A DNA stretch of 44,663 bases from Bryobacterales bacterium (lineage in GTDB: Bacteria; Acidobacteriota; Terriglobia; Bryobacterales; Bryobacteraceae), in contig PMOK01000169.1 in assembly GCA_003162425.1 (NCBI GenBank), positions 29,237-73,899 on the forward strand, read 5' to 3'. The notes under the pieces were generated by a model, which made no database searches, was not told the origin of the DNA, and saw nothing but the letters and a program-made list of their open reading frames with translations. The position numbers were made by a program, and so were the translations under genes. This document shows, in pieces, positions 36,445 through 44,663 of the stretch (position 1 is the stretch's first letter; each line of letters begins with the position of its first letter).

Positions 36445-37344
36445 TTATGCTCGGACGCCGAGGAAGTAAATATCAGCGGCCCAAAACAAAAAGAATAGCA
36501 CGCTAACGTATCCATTCACCGTGAAGAACGCCGCATTTACCCGAGACAAGTCGTTGGCCTTGACCAGGCTGTGTTCATATAAGAGCAGCAGAACCACCGC
36601 ACCGATTCCGGCCAGGCTCAGCCAGCCGAGCTCGAAACTGACTGCCAGTGCGATCAGGCATCCGATCATCGCTATATGAAAAAGGCGAGCGATCCACAGC
36701 GCTCCGGCGATGCCAAATTGACGGGGGAGGCTGAACAGGCCTGCGGAACGGTCGAATTCGTAATCCTGGCAAGAATAGATGACATCGAAGCCCGCTGTCC
36801 AGAAGGTCACCGCCGCGGTGAGCCATAAGATCCTAGGGTCCAGCGATCCGGTGACCCCAATCCACGCGGCTGTGGGAGCCACGCCCAGCGACAATCCCAG
36901 GATCAAATGCGAAAACGAGGTGAAGCGCTTGGTGTAGGAATAAAAAAACACCAACCCGAGCGCTACGGGAGCAAGTTTGAGGCAGAGCGGGTTCAGTGCG
37001 CGCGCCGCCAGCAAAAACACGAGAGCCGACACCGCGACGAAGCCCCAGGCAAAGCCGGTGCTCAGGATTCCTGCGGGGATGTGGCGCATGCGCGTGCGAG
37101 GATTGCGGGAGTCGATCTCGGCGTCCAGGATGCGATTGAAGGCCATGGCTGCCGACCGGGCCCCTACCATTGCAACCACGATCCAGAGCAGTTTTTCCCC
37201 GAGAGCGCGCGGCGGCAAATGGTTTTCACGAAACGCCAGCAACGCTCCGGTAAGGGCAAACGGCAGCGCAAACACCGAGTGCTCAAACTTGATCATATCG
37301 AGGGTAAGGCGCAGCCGCTTCCAGAAGGGCATTTTCGCTACCAT
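36445..37344 (-). CDS. mqnP: UbiA-family prenyltransferase of futalosine menaquinone synthesis
   Basis: The 299-residue integral membrane enzyme has about eight or nine helices. The first Asp-rich motif is NRILDAEIDSRNPRTRMR (metal and prenyl-diphosphate binding), and the second is YSCQDYEFDRSAGLFSLP. UbiA enzymes attach the isoprenoid tail to an aromatic ring. Position directly upstream of mqnE indicates the 1,4-dihydroxy-6-naphthoate route (MqnP) and not ubiquinone. The start at 37344 gives MVAKMPFWKRL. ATG at 37332 is also possible and is preceded by GGTAG. The start is only 8 bp from the start of the divergent DUF192 gene. Confidence 0.9.
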   Translation of the reverse strand: MVAKMPFWKRLRLTLDMIKFEHSVFALPFALTGALLAFRENHLPPRALGEKLLWIVVAMVGARSAAMAFNRILDAEIDSRNPRTRMRHIPAGILSTGFAWGFVAVSALVFLLAARALNPLCLKLAPVALGLVFFYSYTKRFTSFSHLILGLSLGVAPTAAWIGVTGSLDPRILWLTAAVTFWTAGFDVIYSCQDYEFDRSAGLFSLPRQFGIAGALWIARLFHIAMIGCLIALAVSFELGWLSLAGIGAVVLLLLYEHSLVKANDLSRVNAAFFTVNGYVSVLFFLFWAADIYFLGVRA

Positions 37345-37352
37345 TCTAATTC

Positions 37353-37799
37353 ATGCGATCGTTGTTACTCTTGTGTTTGATGCTTCTGCTCGCCGGTTGT
37401 GGTTCAAAACCTTCGCCCATCGAGGAACTTCTCACCCGCGATGTAACTCTGCCGGGCGGCCATATCATCAGAGCCGAGACTGCGGTTGACACCCGCGATA
37501 TGATGCGCGGCTTGATGTTCCGCGCCACGCTCGCTCCCGACCACGGGATGCTTTTCGTGCATCCGGTTTCCGGCCAATACAGCTACTGGATGTACCAAAC
37601 CTATATCCCGCTCGACATGATCTGGATGGACGAAAACCACAGAATCGTTGAACTGGTAGAGAGCGCACCGCCGTGCAAAACCGCAGCCAGCAAGTGCGCC
37701 CATTTTGGCGGTCACGAAACGGCTCGATTCGTCCTCGAGCTGAACGGGGGCGAAATTAGGAGGTATGGCATCAGGACGGGTCAAACGATCCAATGGTAA
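37353..37799 (+). CDS. DUF192-family lipoprotein
   Basis: The 148-residue protein has a lipoprotein signal peptide (MRSLLLLCLMLLLAGC, lipobox LAGC, Cys16), so it is anchored in the envelope. The DUF192 domain follows: DTRDMMRGLMFRATLAPDHGMLFVHP, then YWMYQTYIPLDMIWMDENHRIVE and a C-terminal GGEIRRYGIRTGQTIQW. DUF192 is a small beta-barrel family of unknown biochemical role, often exported in bacteria. The start is 8 bp from the divergent mqnP start. The upstream promoter of each gene must therefore lie inside the other's coding region. Confidence 0.9.
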   Translation: MRSLLLLCLMLLLAGCGSKPSPIEELLTRDVTLPGGHIIRAETAVDTRDMMRGLMFRATLAPDHGMLFVHPVSGQYSYWMYQTYIPLDMIWMDENHRIVELVESAPPCKTAASKCAHFGGHETARFVLELNGGEIRRYGIRTGQTIQW

Positions 37800-37803
37800 A
37801 CCC

Positions 37804-37828
37804 CGTTTCTCGTTTCTCGTTTCTCGTT
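37804..37828 (+). repeat. Heptamer (CGTTTCT)n tandem array
   Basis: Three perfect CGTTTCT units plus CGTT are followed by GGGTGCGG. Related arrays are at 2688-2735 (opposite strand, same flank) and 40382-40397. Confidence 0.85.
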
Positions 37829-37877
37829 GGGTGCGGACGTGAAACGGTTGCCACTTCCCTGCTAACCTCAGGTTGAC

Positions 37878-38624
37878 ATGGATCAAGACCAATTGCGCGG
37901 CCTGCTGGAATCGGTCCGCTCGGGCGCTGTGGATATCGATGCCGCAGTGGAGCGCATGCGCCACCTGCCGTTTGAGGACCTGGGCTACGCCAAGCTGGAT
38001 CATCATCGCGCCCTGCGCCACGGGTTGACCGAAGTGATCTTCGGGAAGGGCAAGACGCCGCAGCAGGTGGCCGGCATAGCTGAACGCCTTTTGGATAAGT
38101 CGGCGAATTTGTTAATCACTCGCGCGGACGAATCCATCGCAGCCGGTTTGAAAGCGCGATACCCCGAGGCCGAGTATTTCCCGCTCTCGGGCGCCGTTCG
38201 CATCTGGCGGGATCGGACCATGCGCGGCAAGGGTAAGCTGGCTGTGGTTTGCGCCGGCACCAGCGATATTCCGGTGGCAGAGGAGGCGCAGGTCACCGCC
38301 GAAGTGATGGGCAACGAAGTGGATTCGATCTACGACGTGGGCGTGGCAGGCATCCATCGCTTATTGGCCAGCAGCGAGCGCTTGGGTGAAGCGCGTGTGG
38401 TTGTGGTAGCGGCGGGGATGGAAGGAGCGTTGCCGAGCGTAGTTGGAGGACTCGTATCCGTGCCAGTGATTGCGGTCCCCACCAGCGTCGGCTACGGGGC
38501 GAGTTTCCAGGGAGTGGCCGCGTTGCTCGGCATGTTGAACAGTTGCGCCAGTAACGTGACGGTGGTGAATATCGATAATGGATTCGGCGCGGGTTATGTC
38601 GCGAGTTTGATTAATCGGTTGTAA
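37878..38624 (+). CDS. larB: Nickel-pincer cofactor synthesis protein LarB
   Basis: The 248-residue protein carboxylates nicotinic acid adenine dinucleotide to the P2CMN precursor of the nickel-pincer nucleotide cofactor. Evidence is the N-terminal LARB block [27 protein letters not shown] and the PurE-like C-terminal domain: [65 protein letters not shown]. LarC and LarE, needed to finish the cofactor, and the lactate racemase LarA are not in the window. A REP-like repeat follows 18 bp after the stop. Confidence 0.93.
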   Translation: MDQDQLRGLLESVRSGAVDIDAAVERMRHLPFEDLGYAKLDHHRALRHGLTEVIFGKGKTPQQVAGIAERLLDKSANLLITRADESIAAGLKARYPEAEYFPLSGAVRIWRDRTMRGKGKLAVVCAGTSDIPVAEEAQVTAEVMGNEVDSIYDVGVAGIHRLLASSERLGEARVVVVAAGMEGALPSVVGGLVSVPVIAVPTSVGYGASFQGVAALLGMLNSCASNVTVVNIDNGFGAGYVASLINRL

Positions 38625-38642
38625 GGCGGAGAGAGCGTCCAG

Positions 38643-38688
38643 GCGTTCACATGAGTGTGAACGCGGCACGCAAGAGTGCGTGCGCTAC
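38643..38688 (-). repeat. REP-like double hairpin with GTAG foot
   Basis: On the minus strand, GTAG is followed by stem GCACGCA/TGCGTGC (loop CTCT) and stem GCGTTCACA/TGTGAACGC (loop CTCA). It is nearly identical to the copy at 42794-42839. The TAG of its foot is the stop codon of the gene at 38685-39068. Confidence 0.9.
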
Positions 38689-39068
38689 GCGACGGCGGCG
38701 CCTACGCGGGCTCCGGATTCTTCGGTGTACAAATAGAATCCGCACATTGGTGTGAACTCCTGCCTGCTCCACTTGCTCATCTTCCACTGCACGCGCACGA
38801 ATCGCACTTCCTGGCGCGACACCAGGTTTAGCAGAATGGAATAAATGCCACAGTAGAACTTGGGCGGGTAGGTAGCCAAAGGTCTCGGACCCCAATTCTC
38901 ACCGTCGGTAGAACCCCATACCGACACTTCCAGACTCTCTTGTTCAAGGATTCTGGTTATACCCAACGTAAGGACTAAGAGCTTCCCACGTTTGGAGCCG
39001 AGATCAATCTCCGGTCCCATGCCATCTGATCGAGCGATGCTTTCAGGCAACAGAAAATTTGGCAGCAT
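38685..39068 (-). CDS. Lineage-specific hypothetical protein
   Basis: The 127-residue protein has a good ribosome site (GGAGG) before the ATG at 39068 and no signal peptide. The sequence LLVLTLGITRILEQESLEVSVWGSTDGENWGPRPLATYPPKFYCG is a conserved block of a hypothetical family I recall from Acidobacteria. It resembles the strands of a discoidin or jelly-roll module (ESLEVSVWGSTDGENW; VRFVRVQWKM), but this is only a fold impression. The C-terminal residues ARVGAAVA end at a TAG supplied by a REP-like repeat, so the native C-terminus may have been altered by the element. Function unknown. Confidence 0.72.
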   Translation of the reverse strand: MLPNFLLPESIARSDGMGPEIDLGSKRGKLLVLTLGITRILEQESLEVSVWGSTDGENWGPRPLATYPPKFYCGIYSILLNLVSRQEVRFVRVQWKMSKWSRQEFTPMCGFYLYTEESGARVGAAVA

Positions 39069-39146
39069 ATTAAACCTCCAGCCGGGACACGTGCCGGAAC
39101 TGCTGTCTTGCTACCTGGCAGAAGTTACCTACAGGGTAACGCTGGG

Positions 39147-40355
39147 CTAGATTCTTGTCAGGCGATTTCTAGCCTCTTCTAGAGTCTCATATTTTTTGCA
39201 AAAACAAAAGCGAATTAATTTCGAACCGTCACTACTATTCGCAAAAAAGCTCGACCCAGGTACGGCCGCCACCCCAGCCTGGTCGATCATGTGCCGCACG
39301 AAGGTGTAATCGTCCGGAAAACCGAAATCACGGATATCGGTCATGATGTAATACGCTCCGTCCGGGCGAAAACAACGGAACCCGGCTCCCTCCAAAATGG
39401 CTAGGAGCATGTCCCGCCGGCCCTGGTAGTCGCGAGCCAGTTTCTGGTAATAAGAATCCGGCATGTTGAGCGCCAGGACTCCCGCCTGCTGGAGGGGAGC
39501 GGCCGCGCCCACAGTTAAAAAATCATGGACCTTTCGGATGGAGTCCGTCAGATCCGGCGCCGCCAACACCCAGCCCACACGCCACCCGGTGACCGAATAG
39601 GTCTTGCTCATGCTGTTCACTAATACACTTCGTTCTCGCATTCCCGGCAACGTCGCTATCGGAATGTGAGATGCCGAATCGTACAAAATGTGTTCATAGA
39701 TTTCGTCGGTGATCGCCAAAGCGTCGAACTCCTGGCAGAGTTCCGCGATCACCATGAGTTCGGCGCGTCCGAACACCCGGCCAGTGGGGTTATTCGGCGA
39801 GTTCAGGATGATGGCTTTGGTCTTGGGAGAGAACGCCCGGCGCAGTTCGTCCGGGTCGAAAGTCCAGTCCGGAGCCCGGAGTGAGACCAATTTCCGCTTG
39901 GCGTCGCACAATAATGTATCCGGACCGTAATTTTCGTAGTATGGCTCGAATACGATCACCTCGTCGCCCGGATTAGTAACCGCGAGCATGGACGCGATCA
40001 TCCCTTCGGTGGACCCGCAGCAGACCGTAATTTCTCTCTCGGGATCGTAATCCAGTCCATACCATTTCCGGTATTTGGCGGCGATGGCATCGCGAAAGGG
40101 TTTGGCGCCCCAGGTGATGGCGTATTGGTTGAAATCGGCTGAGATAGCCTCCTGGGCAGCCCGCTTGATCTCCTCGGGAGCGCTGAAATCCGGGAAGCCC
40201 TGAGCCAGATTAACGGCACCCTTCTCCATGGCCAAGCGGGTCATTTCGCGGATCACGGATTCGGTAAAGCCGGAAGTTCGATGGCTGATAAATCGCGGCC
40301 GCCGGTTCAGGATTTCAGCCGGCCGCACCGAGGTCTTTTCGGCGGAAGGCGTCAT
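39147..40355 (-). CDS. PLP-dependent class I/II aminotransferase
   Basis: The 402-residue fold-type I enzyme has NLAQGFPDF near the N-terminus, SPNNPTGRVF, ITDEIYEH with the Asp that holds the pyridine nitrogen, the PLP lysine in NSMSKTYSVTGWRVGW (near residue 250), and a C-terminal Arg in IRFCF for the substrate carboxylate. The opening motif and overall length point to the kynurenine/glutamine/methionine transaminase group (KAT- and YbdL-like), but substrate use cannot be fixed from motifs. It is divergent from the cytochrome gene, with a 72 bp gap that contains a heptamer repeat. Confidence 0.93.
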   Translation of the reverse strand: MTPSAEKTSVRPAEILNRRPRFISHRTSGFTESVIREMTRLAMEKGAVNLAQGFPDFSAPEEIKRAAQEAISADFNQYAITWGAKPFRDAIAAKYRKWYGLDYDPEREITVCCGSTEGMIASMLAVTNPGDEVIVFEPYYENYGPDTLLCDAKRKLVSLRAPDWTFDPDELRRAFSPKTKAIILNSPNNPTGRVFGRAELMVIAELCQEFDALAITDEIYEHILYDSASHIPIATLPGMRERSVLVNSMSKTYSVTGWRVGWVLAAPDLTDSIRKVHDFLTVGAAAPLQQAGVLALNMPDSYYQKLARDYQGRRDMLLAILEGAGFRCFRPDGAYYIMTDIRDFGFPDDYTFVRHMIDQAGVAAVPGSSFFANSSDGSKLIRFCFCKKYETLEEARNRLTRI

Positions 40356-40381
40356 AGAACGAGCCTACCACTGGATGAGGT

Positions 40382-40397
40382 TTTCTCGTTTCTCGTT
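40382..40397 (+). repeat. Short CGTTTCT heptamer repeat
   Basis: TTTCTCGTTTCTCGTT is a two-unit copy of the heptamer array at 37804. It lies in the divergent promoter gap between the aminotransferase and cytochrome c genes. Confidence 0.6.
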
Positions 40398-40427
40398 CAT
40401 GGAGGGGACAGGTAAACTCGAAGGATC

Positions 40428-41171
40428 GTGCGATGGGTCATGACCGCTCTCGTTGTTTCCTACGCTTTCGCGCAGACTCCCGCTGATCCAGCCGGCGATC
40501 CCGTTTGGGGCAAAAAACTGTTCGAATCGCAATGCGCGTTGTGCCATGGGCAAACCGGTGGCGGAGGACGAGGTCCAAACCTGCATCGTCCCAAGCTCAA
40601 CCATGCGCCCGGTGAAAATGCTTTGCGGAAAGTTATCTCCGAAGGCATCGTGCCCGAAATGCCCGCCTTCTGGCAGATGTCGGATCGGGAGGTGGCGAGC
40701 GGGGCGGCATACGTTAGAACACTCGGGTCGGCTCCTTCTGAACCGGTGCCCGGCGATCCGTCTCGCGGCGGACGTTTGTACGTTTCCAAAGGTTGCAGCG
40801 GCTGCCACATGATCGCGGGTGATGGTTCGGGTTAGGGTCCGGAGCTGACTGATGTCGGCGTTAGGCGCAGCCTGGCGTTTCTGCGCGAGTCCATCGTTGC
40901 GCCTGAAGCAGCCGTTCCGGAAGGTTTCCTGCTGGTGGAGTTGGTTACTTCGACCGGGGAGACCATCCGCGGCATCCGCCTCAACGAGGATACCTTTTCG
41001 ATCCAGGTTAAGGATTCAAGCAACGAGTTTCACAGTTTTCGCAAAGCCGACCTGAGGGAGTTGCGCAAATTGCGAGGCAAGAGTCCCATGCCGTCTTATG
41101 AGCATTCTCTCGCGCCCGAAGAACTCACGGATCTGGTGGCGTGTCTCGCCAGCCTGCGGGGGAAATCGTGA
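40428..41171 (+). pseudogene. Di-heme cytochrome c interrupted by an in-frame TAG
   Basis: The first part (40428-40835) encodes a signal peptide (ALVVSYAFAQ) and two heme sites, CALCH and CSGCH, then stops at TAG 40833-40835. The same frame continues without a break to a TGA at 41169. It reads GPELTDVGVRRSLAFLRESIV and later SPMPSYEHSLAPEELTDLVACLASLR, the normal end of this family including the Met heme ligand in MPSY. The intact gene would encode about 247 residues. One base change in a single codon, or a sequencing error, explains the break. The truncated product keeps both CxxCH sites but loses the second axial ligand. The end overlaps the GTG of the dehydrogenase gene, the expected operon with a PQQ enzyme. 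Confidence 0.8.
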
Positions 41172-42735
41172 GATCGTGCGCGCTCCTGTTTTTCGCATCC
41201 ACGCTGGCGGCGCAGGTGCCGTATGAGCGAATCCTCAATTCCGATCGTGAGCCCGGCAATTGGCTGACTTACTCGCGCAATTATCAGGGGCATCGCTTCT
41301 CGCCGCTGGACCAGACCACAGCCGCGAACGTTGGCGGGTTGAAAGTAAAGTGGGCGTACCAGTTCCGGATCGGCGCACGGAAGTTTCTCCGATTGTCGCC
41401 GACGACGTGATGGACGTCACTGGCCCCAACACGGCTGCCGCGCTCGACACCCAGACTGGCCGCACACTATGGACCTGGAAACGGCCCATACCGGCGGATT
41501 ACCAATCCATTGGATTCGGACGCGTGAGCCGGGGCCCGGCGATCCTGGACGACAAGCTGTACGTCGCCACGCTCGATTGCGATTTGGTGGCGCTCGACAT
41601 CAAGAGCGGGCAGGAACGGTGGTCCGCAAAGGTGGCCGACTACAAGCCGGGCTATAGCATGACGATGGCGCCGCTCGCCATTCGCGGCAAAGTGGTGGTG
41701 GGCATTAGCGGCGGCGAGGCGGGCGTGCGAGGCTTCGTGGATGCCTACGATTCGCAGACGGGCCGGCGGGCATGGCGCTTTTGGACAATCCCTGGGCCTG
41801 GCGAACCCGGCCACGAAACCTGGTCCGGCGACGCGTGGAAGACCGGCAGTGGAGCCACCTGGGTGACGGGCTCCTACGATCCGCAACTCAACCTGGTTTA
41901 TTGGGGCGTCGACAATCCGGGGCCGGATTGGAACGGCGACTCGGGCCCCGGCGACAACTTGTACACCTGCTCCCTGGTCGCGCTGGACGGGGACACCGGC
42001 GCGCCGCGCTGGCATTTCCAATTCACTCCGCATGACACGCACGATTGGGATTCCACGCACGTGCCGGTATTGTTCGAAGCCGAGATTCGCGGCACCAGAC
42101 GCAGGCTGGTGGCGATTGCGAACCGAAACGCGTTCTACTACGTGCTGGATCGCGAGTCCGGCGAATTTCTGGCCGGGAAGCCTTATGCGCACCAAACCTG
42201 GGCGAAGAGCCTGGACGATCGCGGCCGTCCGATGATGAATCCCGGAATCGAACCGACGGAAAAAGGGGCGCAGGTTTGGCCGAACTTGAATGGCGCGACG
42301 GTGTGGTTCAGCCCGGCCTACCATCCAGGGCTGGAGCTGTTCTATGTCGCGGTTCGGGAGAAGGGCGCCACATACTATAAGGGCGAGGCCAATTACAAGC
42401 CTGGAACTTTCTTCGCGGGCGGCGGCGAGCAGGAGTTGCCTTCTGACGATGCCTGGGGCGCGATTCGTGCGCTCGAAGCCACGACGGGTCGCATGGTGTG
42501 GGAGTTCCGGATGCATTCACCGCCTTGGGCGGGCGTGCTCTCAACCGCGGGCGGATTGGTGTTCAGCGGGTCGGACGAAGGTAATTTCTTCGCTCTGGAT
42601 GCGAAGACCGGCAAGCCGCTATGGGATTTCCAGACCGGTGGGCCTATTGCTGCGAATCCCATTTCTTTCACAATCGACGGACGGCAGCATATCGCCATTG
42701 CGGCGGATAGAGTGCTTTACGTTTTTGGTTTGTAG
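41168..42735 (+). pseudogene. PQQ-dependent dehydrogenase with a frameshift near codon 66
   Basis: The gene begins at GTG 41168 with a signal peptide (LLFFASTLAAQ), then LNSDREPGNWLTYSRNYQGHRFSPLDQTTAANVGGLKVKWAYQF. The frame then fails (stop at 41410), while the rest of the enzyme continues in another frame: RTEVSPIVADDVMDVTGPNT onward to 42735. It has the repeated beta-propeller tryptophan motifs (ALDTQTGRTLWTW, ALDIKSGQERW, ALDAKTGKPLWDFQTGG). Restoring one C after 41365 gives YQFPDRRTEVSP, which fits the family. The intact enzyme of about 522 residues would oxidise alcohols or sugars in the periplasm and pass electrons to the adjacent cytochrome c, which is also broken. Confidence 0.85.
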
Positions 42736-44241
<1,506 letters not shown>

Positions 44242-44244
44242 TAA

Positions 44245-44472
44245 ATGAGAGTGACCGCTTCCAAGTTCCGGGAAAACCTCTACGGCATTCTCGATCAGGC
44301 TCTCGAAACGGGTGTCCCGGTCGAGGTGATCCGGAAAGGGAAGATCCTCAGGATCATTCAGGAAGCGAAGCCCGACAAGCTGAGCAGATTGAAGAAGCGG
44401 AAATGCATCGTCGGCGATCCCGAGAGCATCGTCCATATGGATTGGCTCCACGAGTGGAGTGAATTGAAGTGA
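44245..44472 (+). CDS. Phd/YefM-family antitoxin
   Basis: The 75-residue protein has the N-terminal Phd/YefM DNA-binding block VTASKFRENLYGILDQALETGVPVEVIRKGKILRII. The C-terminal toxin-binding tail is CIVGDPESIVHMDWLHEWSELK, typical of antitoxins paired with PIN-domain VapC toxins. It would repress its own operon and block the toxin. Its TGA overlaps a GTG (GTGA at 44469-44472), the usual coupling to the toxin gene, but the toxin frame that follows is repeat-derived. It starts 3 bp after thiC and so has no obvious promoter of its own. Confidence 0.85.
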   Translation: MRVTASKFRENLYGILDQALETGVPVEVIRKGKILRIIQEAKPDKLSRLKKRKCIVGDPESIVHMDWLHEWSELK

Positions 44473-44498
44473 CCTACCTGGACAAAACCGCCATCGAC

Positions 44499-44530
44499 AA
44501 AACCGAGCCGCGACCGGGAGGGAGCGCCCA
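44499..44530 (+). repeat. PYGRGS-type dispersed repeat
   Basis: ACCGAGCCGCGACCGGGAGG with flanks CAAA and GAGCGCCC matches the repeat at 9104-9159 in opposite orientation. It lies inside the VapC-like remnant frame. Confidence 0.75.
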
Positions 44531-44570
44531 TGGGCCTGCTGGCCCACCAAAGGTGATGAAGACGCCCCGT

Positions 44571-44616
44571 GGCGCACGCACTCCTCGGTGCCGCGTTCAC
44601 ACTCGTGTGAACGCCT
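44571..44616 (+). repeat. REP-like double hairpin with GTGG foot, one stem decayed
   Basis: On the plus strand, GTGGC is followed by GCACGCACTCCTCGGTGC (an imperfect first stem) and a perfect second stem GCGTTCACA/TGTGAACGC with loop CTCG. It has the opposite orientation to the other copies. Confidence 0.8.
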
Positions 44617-44634
44617 TGGATTCGGTCGCCACGG

Positions 44635-44663
44635 GTGTTCGCAAGAGTGCGAACACGGCACGC
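44635..44663 (-). repeat. REP-like double hairpin, cut by window edge
   Basis: The stem GTGTTCGCA/TGCGAACAC (loop AGAG on the plus strand) is followed by GGCACGC, the first bases of the other stem. Compared with the GCGTTCACA stems, two positions differ and both partners have changed so that pairing is kept. Confidence 0.8.

Larger units (their letters stand above)
44469..44663 (+). pseudogene. Remnant of a VapC-like toxin gene replaced by repeat DNA
   Basis: The frame begins VTYLD, matching the usual VapC opening (M/V-TYLD with the first catalytic Asp), 4 bp overlapped with the antitoxin. After about ten codons the DNA becomes a PYGRGS repeat and then REP-like hairpins. The frame stays open for all 65 codons to the window edge, but the residues are repeat-coded, not a PIN domain. 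Either the toxin was cut by repeat insertion, or the TYLD match is chance. Confidence 0.5.

Overview
The window is about 44.7 kb of GC-rich bacterial chromosome. It most likely comes from an Acidobacteriota member of the Solibacter/Bryobacterales type. This is inferred from three long outer-membrane receptors with a carboxypeptidase-regulatory-like N-terminus (Oar/TonB-dependent type), the 'SxGPKTxxGR' hypothetical family, futalosine-route menaquinone genes, lipid A genes and dispersed PYGRGS-type repeats. No rRNA, tRNA, CRISPR array, phage module or transposase gene was seen.

Layout. 1-2.7 kb: a two-domain M16 zinc protease cut by the window edge, then a lineage-specific hypothetical. 2.8-6.8 kb: a succinate dehydrogenase operon (membrane subunit, flavoprotein, iron-sulfur subunit) resembling mycobacterial Sdh1 ('type F'), followed by a small TPR-like gene. 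6.7-13.1 kb: a large TPR lipoprotein, a Fur-family regulator overlapping an FHA-GAF-PP2C phosphatase, a metallo-beta-lactamase-fold hydrolase and an AadA-like nucleotidyltransferase. 13-29.2 kb: two paralogous cassettes, each a LytTR response regulator followed by a TonB-type receptor. The second also has a LytS-type histidine kinase. Between the cassettes lie an RcnR/FrmR-like repressor, an unusual P1B-type ATPase, a [2Fe-2S] ferredoxin and a third, larger Oar-like receptor. 29.3-35.3 kb: a WaaA-LpxK fusion, a secreted protein, a cyclophilin and a fused two-acyltransferase protein likely to make an aminolipid. 35.3-40.4 kb: mqnE-mqnP, a DUF192 lipoprotein, larB, a lineage-specific hypothetical and an aminotransferase. 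40.4-44.7 kb: a cytochrome c/PQQ-dehydrogenase pair that both carry lesions, thiC, and an antitoxin whose toxin partner appears to be replaced by repeat DNA.

The most striking non-coding feature is a class of short intergenic elements built to one plan: a GTAG or GTGG foot, a hairpin, usually one joining base, and a second hairpin. Stem sequences differ between copies but pairing is kept. This is the architecture of REP elements mobilised by RAYT (Y1) transposases, although no RAYT gene is in the window. In three places the CTAC/GTAG end of a repeat supplies or abuts the stop codon of the adjacent gene. Arrays of 7-8 bp tandem units and PYGRGS repeats fill other gaps.

The best candidate for an under-described system is the operon at 16878-19521. 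It has a repressor with His3/Cys35/His60 but not the fourth RcnR ligand, a matching TACT-N7-AGTA operator just before its start, a P-type ATPase whose M4 motif reads G-A-C in place of C-P-C, and a terminal thioredoxin-fold ferredoxin.
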